From Rugalucina vietnamica (Eukaryota; Mollusca; Bivalvia; Lucinida; Lucinidae): a stretch of 64,000 nucleotides of DNA. Shown piece after piece: positions 44,311-59,300 of this stretch. The position numbers and the translations under genes are program-made. A model generated the notes under the pieces. The model ran no database searches, was not told the DNA's origin, and saw only the letters and a program-made list of their open reading frames with translations. Numbering within the stretch: position 1 is the stretch's first letter; every line of letters begins with the position of its first letter. The stretch covers positions 4,154,151 to 4,218,150 of the forward strand of contig OZ024878.1 in assembly GCA_964017185.1 (NCBI GenBank), given 5' to 3'.

Positions 44311-47300
44311 TTGAAAATGGCCCATACTGCCCATATTGGGTATGGCGTCGGCTATCTCGAACACCGATATCACGAAAACTGAGCGAACGATTTTCTTTAA
44401 ACGCGCCCAGTTTCAAGGTCCTGACCAGTCCTATGTTTGACCAAAATTTCATTAGTTTCAAAACTCTCTGACTATACGTACTGCTAACTTGAAAATGGCC
44501 CATACTGTCCATATTCGGTATGGGGTCGGCTATCTCGAACAACGATATCTCGAAAACTGAGCGAACGATTTTCTTTAAACTCGCCCAGTTTCAAGGTCCT
44601 GACCAGTCCTAAGTTTGACCAAAATTTCATTTGTTTCAAAACTCTCTAATATGCGTACTGCTAACTTGAAAATGGCCCATACTGCCCATATTGGGTATGG
44701 CGTCGGCTATCTCGAACACCGATATCTCGAAAACTGAGCGAACGATTTTCTTTAAACTCGCCCAGTTTCAAGGTCCTGACCAGTCCTAAGTTTGACCAAA
44801 ATTTCATTAGTTTCAAAACTCTCTGACTATACGTACTGCTAACTTGAAAATGGCCCATACTGTCCATATTCGTTATGGGGTCGGCTAACTCGAACACCGA
44901 TATCTCAAAAACTGAGCAAACGATTTTCTTAAAACTCGCCCAGTTTTAAGGTCCTGACCAGTCCTAAGTTTGACCAAAATTTCATTGGCTTCAAAACTCT
45001 CTAATATGCGTACTGCTAACTTGAAAATGGCCCATACTGCCCATATTGGGTATGGCGTCGGCTATCTCGAACACCGATATCTCAAAAACTGAGCGAACGA
45101 TTTTCTTTAAACTCGCCCAGTTTCAAGGTCCTGACCAGTCCTAAGTTTGACCAAAATTTCATTTGTTTCGAAACTCTCTAATATGCGTACTGCTAACTTG
45201 AAAATGGCCCATACTGTCCATATTCGGTATGGGGTCGGCTATCTCGAACACCGATATCTCGAAAACTGAGCGAACGATTTTCTTTAAACTCGCCCAGTTT
45301 CAAGGTCCTGACCAGTCCTAAGTTTGACCAAAATTTCATTAGTTTAAAAACTCTCTAATATGCGTACTGCTAACTTGAAAATGGCCCATACTGCCCATAT
45401 TGGGTATGGCGTCGGCTATCTCGAACACCGATATCACGAAAACTGAGCGAACGATTTTCTTTAATCTCTCCCAGTTTCAAGGTCCTGACCAGTCCTAAGT
45501 TTGTCCAAAATTTCATTAGTTTCAAAACTCTCTGACTATACGTACTGCTAACTTGAAAATGGCCCATACTGTCCATATTCGGTATGGGGTCGGCTATCTC
45601 GAACACCGATATCTCGAAAACTGAGCGAACGATTTTCTTTAAACTCGCCCAGTTTCAAGGTCCTGACCAGTCCTAAGTTTGACCAAAATTTCATTTGTTT
45701 CAAAACTCTCTAATATGCGTACTGCTACCTTGAAAATGGCCCATACTGCCCATATTGGGTATGGCGTCGGCTATCTCGAACACCGATATCTCGAAAACTG
45801 AGCGAACGTTTTTCTTCAAACTCGCCCAGTTTCAAGGTCCTGACCAGTCCTAAGTTTGACCAAAATTTCATTTGTTTCAAAACCCTCTAATATGCGTACT
45901 GCTAACTTGAAAATGGCACATACTGTCCATATTCGGTATGGGGTCGGCTATCTCGAACACCGATATCTCGAAAACTGAGCGAACGATTTTCTTCAAACTC
46001 GCCCAGTTTCAAGGTCCTGACCAGTCCTAAGTTTGACCAAAATTTCATTTGTTTCAAAACTCTCTAATATGCGTACTGCTAACTTGAAAATGGCCCATAC
46101 TGCCTATATTGGGTATGGCGTCGGCTATCTCGAACACCGATATCACGAAAACTAAGCGAACGATTTTCTTTAAACTCGCCCAGTTTCAAGGTCCTGACCA
46201 GTCCTAAGTTTGACCAAAATTTCATTAGTTTCAAAACTCTCTGACTATACGTACTGCTAACTTGAAAATGGCCCATACTGTCCATATTCGGTATGGGGTC
46301 GGCTATCTCGAACACCGATAAATCGAAAACTGAGCGAACGATTTTCTTTAAACTCGCCCAGTTTCAAGGTCCTGACCAGTCCTAAGTTTGACCAAAATTT
46401 CATTAGTTTCAAAACTCTCTGACTATACGTACTGCTAACTTGAAAATGGCCCATACTGTCCATATTCGGTATCGGGTCGGCTAACTCGAACACCGATATC
46501 TCAAAAACTGAGCGAACGATTTTCTTTAAACTCGCCCAGTTTTAAGGTCCTGACCAGTCCTAAGTTTGACCTAAATTTCATTGGTTTCAAAACTCTCTAA
46601 TATGCGTACTGCTAACTTGAAAATGGCCCATACTGCCCATATTGGGTATGGCGTCGGCTATCTCGAACACCGATATCTCGAAAACTGAGCGAACGATTTT
46701 CTTTAAACTCGCCCAGTTTCAAGGTCCTGACCAGTCCTAAGTTTGACCAAAATTTCATTTGTTTCAAAACTCTCTGATATGCGTTCTGCTAACTTGAAAA
46801 TGGCCCATACTGTCCATATTCGGTATGGGGTCGGCTATCTCGAACACCGATATCTCGAAAACTGAGCGAACGATTTTCATTAAACTCGCCCAGTTACAAG
46901 GTCCTGACCAGTCCTAAGTTTGACCAAAATTTCATTAGTTTCAAAACTCTCTGACTATACGTACTGCTAACTTGAAAATGGCCCATACTGTCCATATTCG
47001 GTATGGGGTCGGCTATCTCGAACACCGATATCTCGAAAACTGAGCGAACGATTTTCTTTAAACTCGCCCAGTTTCAAGGTCCTGACCAGTCCTAAGTTTG
47101 ACCAAAATTTCATTAGTTTCAAAACTCTCTGACTATACGTACTGCTAACTTGAAAATGGCCCATACTGTCCATATTCGGTATGGGGTCGGCTAACTCGAA
47201 CACCGATATCTCAAAAACTGAGCGAACGATTTTCTTTAAACTCGCCCAGTTTTAAGGTCCTGACCAGTCCTAAGTTTGACCAAAATTTCATTGGTTTCAA

Positions 47301-50300
47301 AACTCTCTAATATGCGTACTGCTAACTTGAAAATGGCCCATATTGCCCATATTGGGTATGGCGTCGGCTATCTCGAACACCGATATCTCGAAAACTGAGC
47401 GAACGATTTTCTTTAAACTCGACCAGTTTCAAGGTCCTGACCAGTCCTAAGTTTGACCAAAATTTCATTTGTTTCAAAACTCTCTGATATGCGTACTGCT
47501 AACTTGAAAATGGCCCATACTGTCCATATTCGGTATGGGGTCGGCTATCTCGAACACCGATATCTCAAAAACTGAGCGAACGATTTTCATTAAACTCGCC
47601 CAGTTACAAGGTCCTGACCAGCCCTAAGTTTGACCAAAATTTCATTAGTTTCAAAACTCTCTGACTATACGTACTGCTAACTTGAAAATGGCCCATACTG
47701 TCCATATTCGGTATGGGGTCGGCTATCTCGAACACCGATATCTCGAAAACTGAGCGAACAATTTTCTTTAAACTCGCCCAGTTTCAAGGTCCTGACCAGT
47801 CCTAAGTTTGACCAAAATTTCATTTGTTTCAAAACTCTCTAATATGCGTACTGCTAACTTGAAAATGGCCCATACTGCCTATATTGGGTATGGCGTCGGC
47901 TATCTCGAACACCGATATCACGAAAACTGAGCGAACGATTTTCTTTAAACTCGCCCAGTTTCAAGGTCCTGACCAGTCCTAAGTTTGACCAAAATTTCAT
48001 TAGTTTCAAAACTCTCTGACTATACGTACTGCTAACTTGAAAATGGCCCATACTGTCCATATTCTGTATGGGGTCGGCTATCTCGAACACCGATATCTCG
48101 AAAACTGAGCGAACGATTTTCTTTAAACTCGCCCAGTTTTAAGGTCCTGACCAGTCCTAAGTTTGACCAAAATTTCATTTGTTTCAAAACTCTCTAATAT
48201 GCGTACTGCTAACTTGAAATTGGCCCATACTGCCCATATTGGGTATGGCGTCGGCTATCTCGAACACCGATATCTCAAAAACTGAGCGAACGATTTTCTT
48301 TAAACTCGCCCAGTTTCAAAGTCCTGACCAGTCCTAAGTTTGACCAAAATTTCATTTGTTTCAAAACTCTCTAATATGCGTACTGCTAACTTGAAAATGG
48401 CCCATACTGTCCATATTCGGTATGGGGTCGGCTATCTCGAACACCGATATCTCGAAAACTGAGCGAACGATTTTCTTTAAACTCGCCAAATTTCAAGGTC
48501 CTGACCAGTCCTAAGTTTGACCAAAATTTCATTTGTTTCAAAACTCTCTAATATGCGTACTGCTAACTTGAAAATGGCCCATACTGCCCATATTGGGTAT
48601 GGCGTCGGCTATCTCGAACACCGATATCACGAAAACTGAGCGAACGATTTTCTTTAAACTCGCCCAGTTTCAAGGTCCTGACCAGTCCTAAGTTTGACCA
48701 AAATTTCATTAGTTTCAAAACTCTCTGACTATACGTACTGCTAACTTGAAAATGGCCCATACTGTCCATATTCGGTATCGGGTCGGCTAACTCGAACACC
48801 GATATCTCAAAAACTGAGCGAACGATTTTCTTTAAAATCGCCCAGTTTTAAGGTCCTGACCAGTCCTAAGTTTGAACTAAATTTCATTGGTTTCAAAACT
48901 CTCTAATATGCGTACTGCTAACTTGAAAATGGCCCAAACTGCCCATATTGGGTATGGCGTCGGCTATCTCGAACACCGATATCTCGAAAACTGAGCGAAC
49001 GATTTTCTTTAAACTCGCCCAGTTTCAAGGTCCTGACCAGTCCTAAGTTTGACCAAAATTTCATTTGTTTCAAAACTCTCTGATATGCGTACTGCTAACT
49101 TGAAAATGGCCCATACTGTCCATATTCGGTATGGGGTCGGCTATCTCGAACACCGAAATCTCGAAAACTGAGCGAACGATTTTCATTAAACTCGCCCAGT
49201 TACAAGGTCCTGACCAGTCCTAAGTTTGACCAAAATTTCATTAGTTTCAAAACTCTCTGACTATACGTACTGCTAACTTGAAAATGGCCCATACTGTCCA
49301 TATTCGGTATGGGGTCGGCTATCTCGAACACCGATATCTCAAAAACTGAGCGAACGATTTTCTTTAAACTCGCCCAGTTTCAAGGTCCTGACCAGTCCTA
49401 AGTTTGACCAAAATTTCATTAGTTTCAAAACTCTCTGACTATACGTACTGCTTACTTGAAAATGGCCCATACTGTCCATATTCGGTATGGGGTCGGCTAA
49501 CTCGAACACCGATATCTCAAAAACTGAGCGAACGATTTTCTTTAAACTCGCCCAGTTTTAAGGTCCTGACCAGTCCTAAGTTTGACCAAAATTTCATTGG
49601 TTTCAAAACTCTCTAATATGCGTACTGCTAACTTGAAAATGGCCCATATTGCCCATATTGGGTATGGCGTCGGCTATCTCGAACACCGATATCTCGAAAA
49701 CTGAGCGAACGATTTTCTTTAAACTCGCCCAGTTTCAAGGTCCTGACCAGTCCTAAGTTTGACCAAAATTTCATTTGTTTCAAAACTCTCTGATATGCGT
49801 ACTGCTAACTTGAAAATGGCCCATACTGTCCATATTCGGTATGGGGTCGGCTATCTCGAACACCGATATCACGAAAACTGAGCGAACGATTTTCATTAAA
49901 CTCGCCCAGTTACAAGGTCCTGACCAGTCCTAAGTTTGACCAAAATTTCATTAGTTTCAAAACTCTCTGACTATACGTACTGCTAACTTGAAAATGGCCC
50001 ATACTGTCCATATTCGGTATGGGGTCGGCTATCTCGAACACCGATATCTCGAAAACTGAGCGAACAATTTTCTTTAAACTCGCCCAGTTTCAAGGTCCTG
50101 ACCAGTCCTAAGTTTGACCAAAATTTCATTTGTTTCAAAACTCTCTAATATGCGTACTGCTAACTTGAAAATGGCCCATACTGCCTATATTGGGTATGGC
50201 GTCGGCTATCTCGAACACCGATATCACGAAAACTGAGCGAACGATTTTCTTTAAACTCGCCCAGTTTCAAGGTCCTGACCAGTCCTAAGTTTGACCAAAA

Positions 50301-53300
50301 TTTCATTAGTTTCAAAACTCTCTGACTATACGTACTGCTACCTTGAAAATGGCCCATACTGTCCATATTCGGTATGGGGTCGGCTTACTCGAACACCGAT
50401 ATCTCAAAAACTGAGCGAACGATTTTCTTTAAACTCGCCCAGTTTTAAGGTCCTGACCAGTCCTAAGTTTGACCAAATTTTCATTGGTTTCAAAACTCTC
50501 TAATATGCGTACTGCTAACTTGAAAATGGCCCATACTGCCCATATTGGGTATGGCGTCGGCTATCTCGAACACCGATATCTCGAAAACTGAGCGAACGAT
50601 TTTCTTTAAACTCGCCCAGTTTCAAGGTCCTGACCAGTCCTAAGTTTGACCAAAATTTCATTAGTTTCAAAACTCTCTGACTATACGTACTGCTAACTTG
50701 AAAATGGCCCATACTGTCCATATTCGGTATGGGGTCGGCTAACTCGAACACCGATATCTCAAAAACTGAGCGAACGATTTTCTTTAAACTCGCCCAGTTT
50801 TAAGGTCCTGACCAGTCCTAAGTTTGACCAAAATTTCATTGGTTTCAAAACTCTCTAATATGCGTACTGCTAACTTGAAAATGGCCCATACTGCCCATAT
50901 TGGGTATGGCGTCGGCTATCTCGAACACCGATATCTCGAAAACTGAGCGAACGATTTTCTTTAAACTCGCCCAGTTTCAAGGTCCTGACCAGTCCTAAGT
51001 TTGACCAAAATTTCATTAGTTTCAAAACTCTCTGACTATACGTACTGCTAACTTGAAAATGGCCCATACTGTCCATATTCGGTATGGGGTCGGCTATCTC
51101 GAACACCGATATCTCGAAAACTGAGCGAACGATTTTCTTTAAACTCGCCCAGTTTCAAGGTCCTGACCAGTCCTAAGTTTGACCAAAATTTCATTAGTTT
51201 CAAAACTCTCTGACTATACGTACTGCTTACTTGAAAATGGCCCATACTGTCCATATTCGGTATGGGGTCGGCTAACTCGAACACCGATATCTCAAAAACT
51301 GAGCGAACGATTTTCTTTAAACTCGCCCAGTTTTAAGGTCCTGACCAGTCCTAAGTTTGACCAAAATTTCATTGGTTTCAAAACTCTCTAATATGCGTAC
51401 TGCTAACTTGAAAATGGCCCATATTGCCCATATTGGGTATGGCGTCGGCTATCTCGAACACCGATATCTCGAAAACTGAGCGAACGATTTTCTTTAAACT
51501 CGCCCAGTTTCAAGGTCCTGACCAGTCCTAAGTTTGACCAAAATTTCATTTGTTTCAAAACTCTCTGATATGCGTACTGCTAACTTGAAAATGGCCCATA
51601 CTGTCCATATTCGGTATGGGGTCGGCTATCTCGAACACCGATATCTCGAAAACTGAGCGAACGATTTTCATTAAACTCGCCCAGTTACAAGGTCCTGACC
51701 AGTCCTAAGCTTGACCAAAATTTCATTAGTTTCAAAACTCTCTGACTATACGTACTGCTAACTTGAAAATGGCCCATACTGTCCATATTCGGTATGGGGT
51801 CGGCTAACTCGAACACCGATATCTCAAAAACTGAGCGAACGATTTTCTTTAAACTCGCCCAGTTTTAAGGTCCTGACCAGTCCTAAGTTTGACCAAAATT
51901 TCATTGGTTTCAAAACTCTCTAATATGCGTACTGCTAACTTGAAAATGGCCCATACTGCCCATATTGGGTATGGCGTCGGCTATCTCGAACACCGATATC
52001 TCGAAAACTGAGCGAACGATTTTCTTTAAACTCGCCCAGTTTCAAGGTCCTGACCAGTCCTAAGTTTGACCAAAATTTCATTAGTTTCAAAACTCTCTGA
52101 CTATACGTACTGCTAACTTGAAAATGGCCCATACTGTCCATATTCGGTATGGGGTCGGCTATCTCGAACACCGATATCTCGAAAACTGAGCGAACGATTT
52201 TCTTTAAACTCGCCCAGTTTCAAGGTCCATACCAGTCCTAAGTTTGACCAAAATTTCATTAGTTTCAAAACTCTCTGACTATACGTACTGCTTACTTGAA
52301 AATGGCCCATACTGTCCATATTCGGTATGGGGTCGGCTAACTCGAACACCGATATCTCAAAAACTGAGCGAACGATTTTCTTTAAACTCGCCCAGTTTTA
52401 AGGTCCTGACCAGTCCTAAGTTTGACCAAAATTTCATTGGTTTCAAAACTCTCTAATATGCGTACTGCTAACTTGAAAATGGCCCATATTGCCCATATTG
52501 GGTATGGCGTCGGCTATCTCGAACACCGATATCTCGAAAACTGAGCGAACGATTTTCTTTAAACTCGCCCAGTTTCAAGGTCCTGACCAGTCCTAAGTTT
52601 GACCAAAATTTCATTTGTTTCAAAACTCTCTGATATGCGTACTGCTAACTTGAAAATGGCCCATACTGTCCATATTCGGTATGGGGTCGGCTATCTCGAA
52701 CACCGATATCTCGAAAACTGAGCGAACGATTTTCATTAAACTCGCCCAGTTACAAGGTCCTGACCAGTCCTAAGTTTGACCAAAATTTCATTAGTTTCAA
52801 AACTCTCTGACTATACGTACTGCTAACTTGAAAATGGCCCATACTGTCCATATTCGGTATGGGGTCGGCTATCTCGAACACCGATATCTCGAAAACTGAG
52901 CGAACAATTTTCTTTAAACTCGCCCAGTTGCAAGGTCCTGACCAGTCCTAAGTTTGACCAAAATTTCATTTGTTTCAAAACTCTCTAATATGCGTACTGC
53001 TAACTTGAAAATGGCCCATACTGCCTATATTGGGTATGGCGTCGGCTATCTCGAACACCGATATCACGAAAACTGAGCGAACGATTTTCTTTAAACTCGC
53101 CCAGTTTCAAGGTCCTGACCAGTCCTAAGTTTGACCAAAATTTCATTAGTTTCAAAACTCTCTGACTATACGTACTGCTAACTTGAAAATGGCCCATACT
53201 GTCCATATTCGGTATGGGGTCGGCTATCTCGAACACCGATATCTCGAAAACTGAGCGAACGATTTTCTTTAAACTCGCCCAGTTTTAAGGTCCTGACCAG

Positions 53301-56300
53301 TCCTAAGTTTGACCAAAATTTCATTTGTTTCAAAACTCTCTAATATGCGTACTGCTAACTTGAAATTGGCCCATACTGCCCATATTGGGTATGGCGTCGG
53401 CTATCTCGAACACCGATATCTCAAAAACTGAGCGAACGATTTTCTTTAAACTCGCCCAGTTTCAAGGTCCTGACCAGTCCTAAGTTTGACCAAAATTTCA
53501 TTAGTTTCAAAACTCTCTGACTATACGTACTGCTAACTTGAAAATGGCCCATACTGTCCATATTCGGTATGGGGTCGGCTATCTCGAACACCGATATCTC
53601 GAAAACTGAGCGAACGATTTTCTTTAAACTCGCCCAGTTTCAAGGTCCTGACCAGTCCTAAGTTTGACCAAAATTTCATTAGTTTCAAAACTCTCTGACT
53701 ATACGTACTGCTTACTTGAAAATGGCCCATACTGTCCATATTCGGTATGGGGTCGGCTAACTCGAACACCGATATCTCAAAAACTGAGCGAACGATTTTC
53801 TTTAAACTCGCCCAGTTTTAAGGTCCTGACCAGTCCTAAGTTTGACCAAAATTTCATTGGTTTCAAAACTCTCTAATATGCGTACTGCTAACTTGAAAAT
53901 GGCCCATATTGCCCATATTGGGTATGGCGTCGGCTATCTCGAACACCGATATCTCGAAAACTGAGCGAACGATTTTCTTTAAACTCGCCCAGTTTCAAGG
54001 TCCTGACCAGTCCTAAGTTTGACCAAAATTTCATTTGTTTCAAAACTCTCTGATATGCGTACTGCTAACTTGAAAATGGCCCATACTGTCCATATTCGGT
54101 ATGGGGTCGGCTATCTCGAACACCGATATCTCGAAAACTGAGCGAACGATTTTCATTAAACTCGCCCAGTTACAAGGTCCTGACCAGTCCTAAGTTTGAC
54201 CAAAATTTCATTAGTTTCAAAACTCTCTGACTATACGTACTGCTAACTTGAAAATGGCCCATACTGTCCATATTCGGTATGGGGTCGGCTATCTCGAACA
54301 CCGATATCTCGAAAACTGAGCGAACAATTTTCTTTAAACTCGCCCAGTTGCAAGGTCCTGACCAGTCCTAAGTTTGACCAAAATTTCATTTGTTTCAAAA
54401 CTCTCTAATATGCGTACTGCTAACTTGAAAATGGCCCATACTGCCTATATTGGGTATGGCGTCGGCTATCTCGAACACCGATATCACGAAAACTGAGCGA
54501 ACGATTTTCTTTAAACTCGCCCAGTTTCAAGGTCCTGACCAGTCCTAAGTTTGACCAAAATTTCATTAGTTTCAAAACTCTCTGACTATACGTACTGCTA
54601 ACTTGAAAATGGCCCATACTGTCCATATTCGGTATGGGGTCGGCTATCTCGAACACCGATATCTCGAAAACTGAGCGAACGATTTTCTTTAAACTCGCCC
54701 AGTTTTAAGGTCCTGACCAGTCCTAAGTTTGACCAAAATTTCATTTGTTTCAAAACTCTCTAATATGCGTACTGCTAACTTGAAATTGGCCCATACTGCC
54801 CATATTGGGTATGGCGTCGGCTATCTCGAACACCGATATCTCAAAAACTGAGCGAACGATTTTCTTTAAACTCGCCCAGTTTCAAGGTCCTGACCAGTCC
54901 TAAGTTTGACCAAAATTTCATTAGTTTCAAAACTCTCTGACTATACGTACTGCTAACTTGAAAATGGCCCATACTGTCCATATTCGGTATGGGGTCGGCT
55001 AACTCGAACACCGATATCTCAAAAACTGAGCGAACGATTTTCTTTAAACTCGCCCAGTTTTAAGGTCCTGACCAGTCCTAAGTTTGACCAAAATTTCATT
55101 GGTTTCAAAACTCTCTAATATGCGTACTGCTAACTTGAAAATGGCCCATACTGCCCATATTGGGTATGGCGTCGGCTATCTCGAACACCGATATCTCGAA
55201 AACTGAGCGAACGATTTTCTTTAAACTCGCCCAGTTTCAAGGTCCTGACCAGTCCTAAGTTTGACCAAAATTTCATTTGTTTCAAAACTCTCTGATATGC
55301 GTACTGCTAACTTGAAAATGGCCCATACTGTCCATATTCGGTATGGGGTCGGCTATCTCGAACACCGATATCTCGAAAACTGAGCGAACGATTTTCTTTA
55401 AACTCGCCCAGTTACAAGGTCCTGACCAGTCCTAAGTTTGACCAAAATTTCATTAGTTTCAAAACTCTCTGACTATACGTACTGCTAACTTGAAAATGGA
55501 CCATACTGTCCATATTCGGTATGGGGTCGGCTAACTCGAACACCGATATCTCAAAAACTGAGCGAACGATTTTCTTTAAACTCGCCCAGTTTTAAGGTCC
55601 TGACCAGTCCTAAGTTTGACCAAAATTTCATTGGTTTCAAAACTCTCTAATATGCGTACTGCTAACTTGAAAATGGCCCATACTGCCTATATTGGGTATG
55701 GCGTCGGCTATCTCGAACACCGATATCTCGAAAACTGAGCGAACGATTTTCTTTAAACTCGCCCAGTTTCAAAGTCCTGACCAGTCCTAAGTTTGACCAA
55801 AATTTCATTTGTTTCAAAACTCTCTAATATGCGTACTGCTAACTTGAAAATGGCCCATACTGTCCATATTCGGTATGGGGTCGGCTATCTCGAACACCGA
55901 TATCTCGAAAACTGAGCGAACGATTTTCTTTAAACTCGCCAAATTTCAAGGTCCTGACCAGTCCTAAGTTTGACCAAAATTTCATTTGTTTCAAAACTCT
56001 CTAATATGCGTACTGCTAACTTGAAAATGGCCCATACTGCCCATATTGGGTATGGCGTCGGCTATCTCGAACACCGATATCACGAAAACTGAGCGAACGA
56101 TTTTCTTTAAACTCGCCCAGTTTCAAGGTCCTGACCAGTCCTAAGTTTGACCAAAATTTCATTAGTAACAAAACTCTCTGACTATACGTACTGCTAACTT
56201 GAAAATGGCCCATACTGTCCATATTCGGTATCGGGTCGGCTAACTCGAACACCGATATCTCAAAAACTGAGCGAACGATTTTCATTAAACTCGCCCAGTT

Positions 56301-59300
56301 TTAAGGTCCTGACCAGTCCTAAGTTTGACCTAAATTTCATTGGTTTCAAAACTCTCTAATATGCGTACTGCTAACTTGAAAATGGCCCATACTGCCCATA
56401 TTGGGTATGGCGTCGGCTATCTCGAACACCGATATCTCGAAAACTGAGCGAACGATTTTCTTTAAACTCGCCCAGTTTCAAGGTCCTGACCAGTCCTAAG
56501 TTTGACCAAAATTTCATTTGTTTCAAAACTCTCTGATATGCGTACTGCTAACTTGAAAATGGCCCATACTGTCCATATTCGGTATGGGGTCGGCTATCTC
56601 GAACACCGAAATCTCGAAAACTGAGCGAACGATTTTCATTAAACTCGCCCAGTTACAAGGTCCTGACCAGTCCTAAGTTTGACCAAAATTTCATTAGTTT
56701 CAAAACTCTCTGACTATACGTACTGCTAACTTGAAAATGGTCCATACTGTCCCTATTCGGTATGGGGTCGGCTATCTCGAACACCGATATCTCGAAAACT
56801 GAGCGAACGATTTTCTTTAAACTCGCCCAGTTTCAAGGTCCTGACCAGTCCTAAGTTTGACCAAAATTTCATTAGTTTCAAAACTCTCTGACTATACGTA
56901 CTGCTTACTTGAAAATGGCCCATACTGTCCATATTCGGTATGGGGTCGGCTAACTCGAACACCGATATCTCAAAAACTGAGCGAACGATTTTCTTTAAAC
57001 TCGCCCAGTTTTAAGGTCCTGACCAGTCCTAAGTTTGACCAAAATTTCATTCGTTTCAAAACTCTCTAATATGCGTACTGCTAACTTGAAAATGGCCCAT
57101 ATTGCCCATATTGGGTATGGCGTCGGCTATCTCGAACACCGATATCTCGAAAACTGAGCGAACGATTTTCTTTAAACTCGCCCAGTTTCAAGGTCCTGAC
57201 CAGTCCTAAGTTTGACCAAAATTTCATTTGTTTCAAAACTCTCTGATATGCGTACTGCTAACTTGAAAATGGCCCATACTGTCCATATTCGGTATGGGGT
57301 CGGCTATCTCGAACACCGATATCTCGAAAACTGAGCGAACGATTTTCTTTAAACTCGCCCAGTTACAAGGTCCTGACCAGTCCTAAGTTTGACCAAAATT
57401 TCATTAGTTTCAAAACTCTCTGACTATACGTACTGCTAACTTGAAAATGGCCCATACTGTCCATATTCGGTATGGGGTCGGCTATCTCGAACACCGATAT
57501 CTCGAAAACTGAGCGAACAATTTTCTTTAAACTCGCCCAGTTTCAAGGTCCTGACCAGTCCTAAGTTTGACCAAAATTTCATTTGTTTCAAAACTCTCTA
57601 ATATGCGTACTGCTAACTTGAAAATGGCCCATACTGCCTATATTGGGTATGGCGTCGGCTATCTCGAACACCGATATCACGAAAACTGAGCGAACGATTT
57701 TCTTTAAACTCGCCCAGTTTCAAGGTCCTGACCAGTCCTAAGTTTGACCAAAATTTCATTAGTTTCAAAACTCTCTGACTATACGTACTGCTAACTTGAA
57801 AATGGCCCATACTGTCCATATTCGGTATGGGGTCGGCTAACTCGAACACCGATATCTCAAAAACTGAGCGAACGATTTTCTTTAAACTCGCCCAGTTTTA
57901 AGGTCCTGACCAGTCCTAAGTTTGACCAAAATTTCATTGGTTTCAAAACTCTCTAATATGCGTACTGCTAACTTGAAAATGGCCCATACTGCCCATATTG
58001 GGTATGGCGTCGGCTATCTCGAACACCGATATCTCGAAAACTGAGCGAACGATTTTCTTTAAACTCGCCCAGTTTCAAGGTCCTGACCAGTCCTAAGTTT
58101 GACCAAAATTTCATTTGTTTCAAAACTCTCTGATATGCGTACTGCTAACTTGAAAATGGCCCATACTGTCCATATTCGGTATGGGGTCGGCTATCTCGAA
58201 CACCGATATCTCGAAAACTGAGCGAACGATTTTCATTAAACTCGCCCAGTTACAAGGTCCTGACCAGTCCTAAGTTTGACCAAAATTTCATTAGTTTCAA
58301 AACTCTCTGACTATACGTACTGCTAACTTGAAAATGGACCATACTGTCCATATTCGGTATGGGGTCGGCTAACTCGAACACCGATATCTCAAAAACTGAG
58401 CGAACGATTTTCTTTAAACTCGCCCAGTTTTAAGGTCCTGACCAGTCCTAAGTTTGACCAAAATTTCATTGGTTTCAAAACTCTCTAATATGCGTACTGC
58501 TAACTTGAAAATGGCCCATACTGCCTATATTGGGTATGGCGTCGGCTATCTCGAACACCGATATCTCGAAAACTGAGCGAACGATTTTCTTTAAACTCGC
58601 CCAGTTTCAAAGTCCTGACCAGTCCTAAGTTTGACCAAAATTTCATTTGTTTCAAAACTCTCTAATATGCGTACTGCTAACTTGAAAATGGCCCATACTG
58701 CCCATATTGGGTATGGCGTCGGCTATCTCGAACACCGATATCACGAAAACTGAGAGAAAGATTTTCTTTAAACTCGCCCAGTTTCAAGGTCCTGACCAGT
58801 CCTAAGTTTGACCAAAATTTCATTAGTTTCAAAACTCTCTGACTATACGTACTGCTAACTTGAAAATGGCCCATACTGTCCATATTCGGTATCGGGTCGG
58901 CTAACTCGAACACCGATATCTCAAAAACTGAGCGAACGATTTTCTTTAAACTCGCCCAGTTTTAAGGTCCTGACCAGTCCTAAGTTTGACCAAAATTTCA
59001 TTGGTTTCAAAACTCTCTAATATGCGTACTGCTAACTTGAAAATGGCCCATACTGCCCATATTGGGTATGGCGTCGGCTATCTCGAACACCGATATCTCG
59101 AAAACTGAGCGAACGATTTTCTTTAAACTCGCCCAGTTTCAAGGTCCTGACCAGTCCTAAGTTTGACCAAAATTTCATTTGTTTCAAAACTCTCTGATAT
59201 GCGTACTGCTAACTTGAAAATGGCCCATACTGTCCATATTCGGTATGGGGTCGGCTATCTCGAACACCGAAATTTCGAAAACTGAGCGAACGATTTTCAT

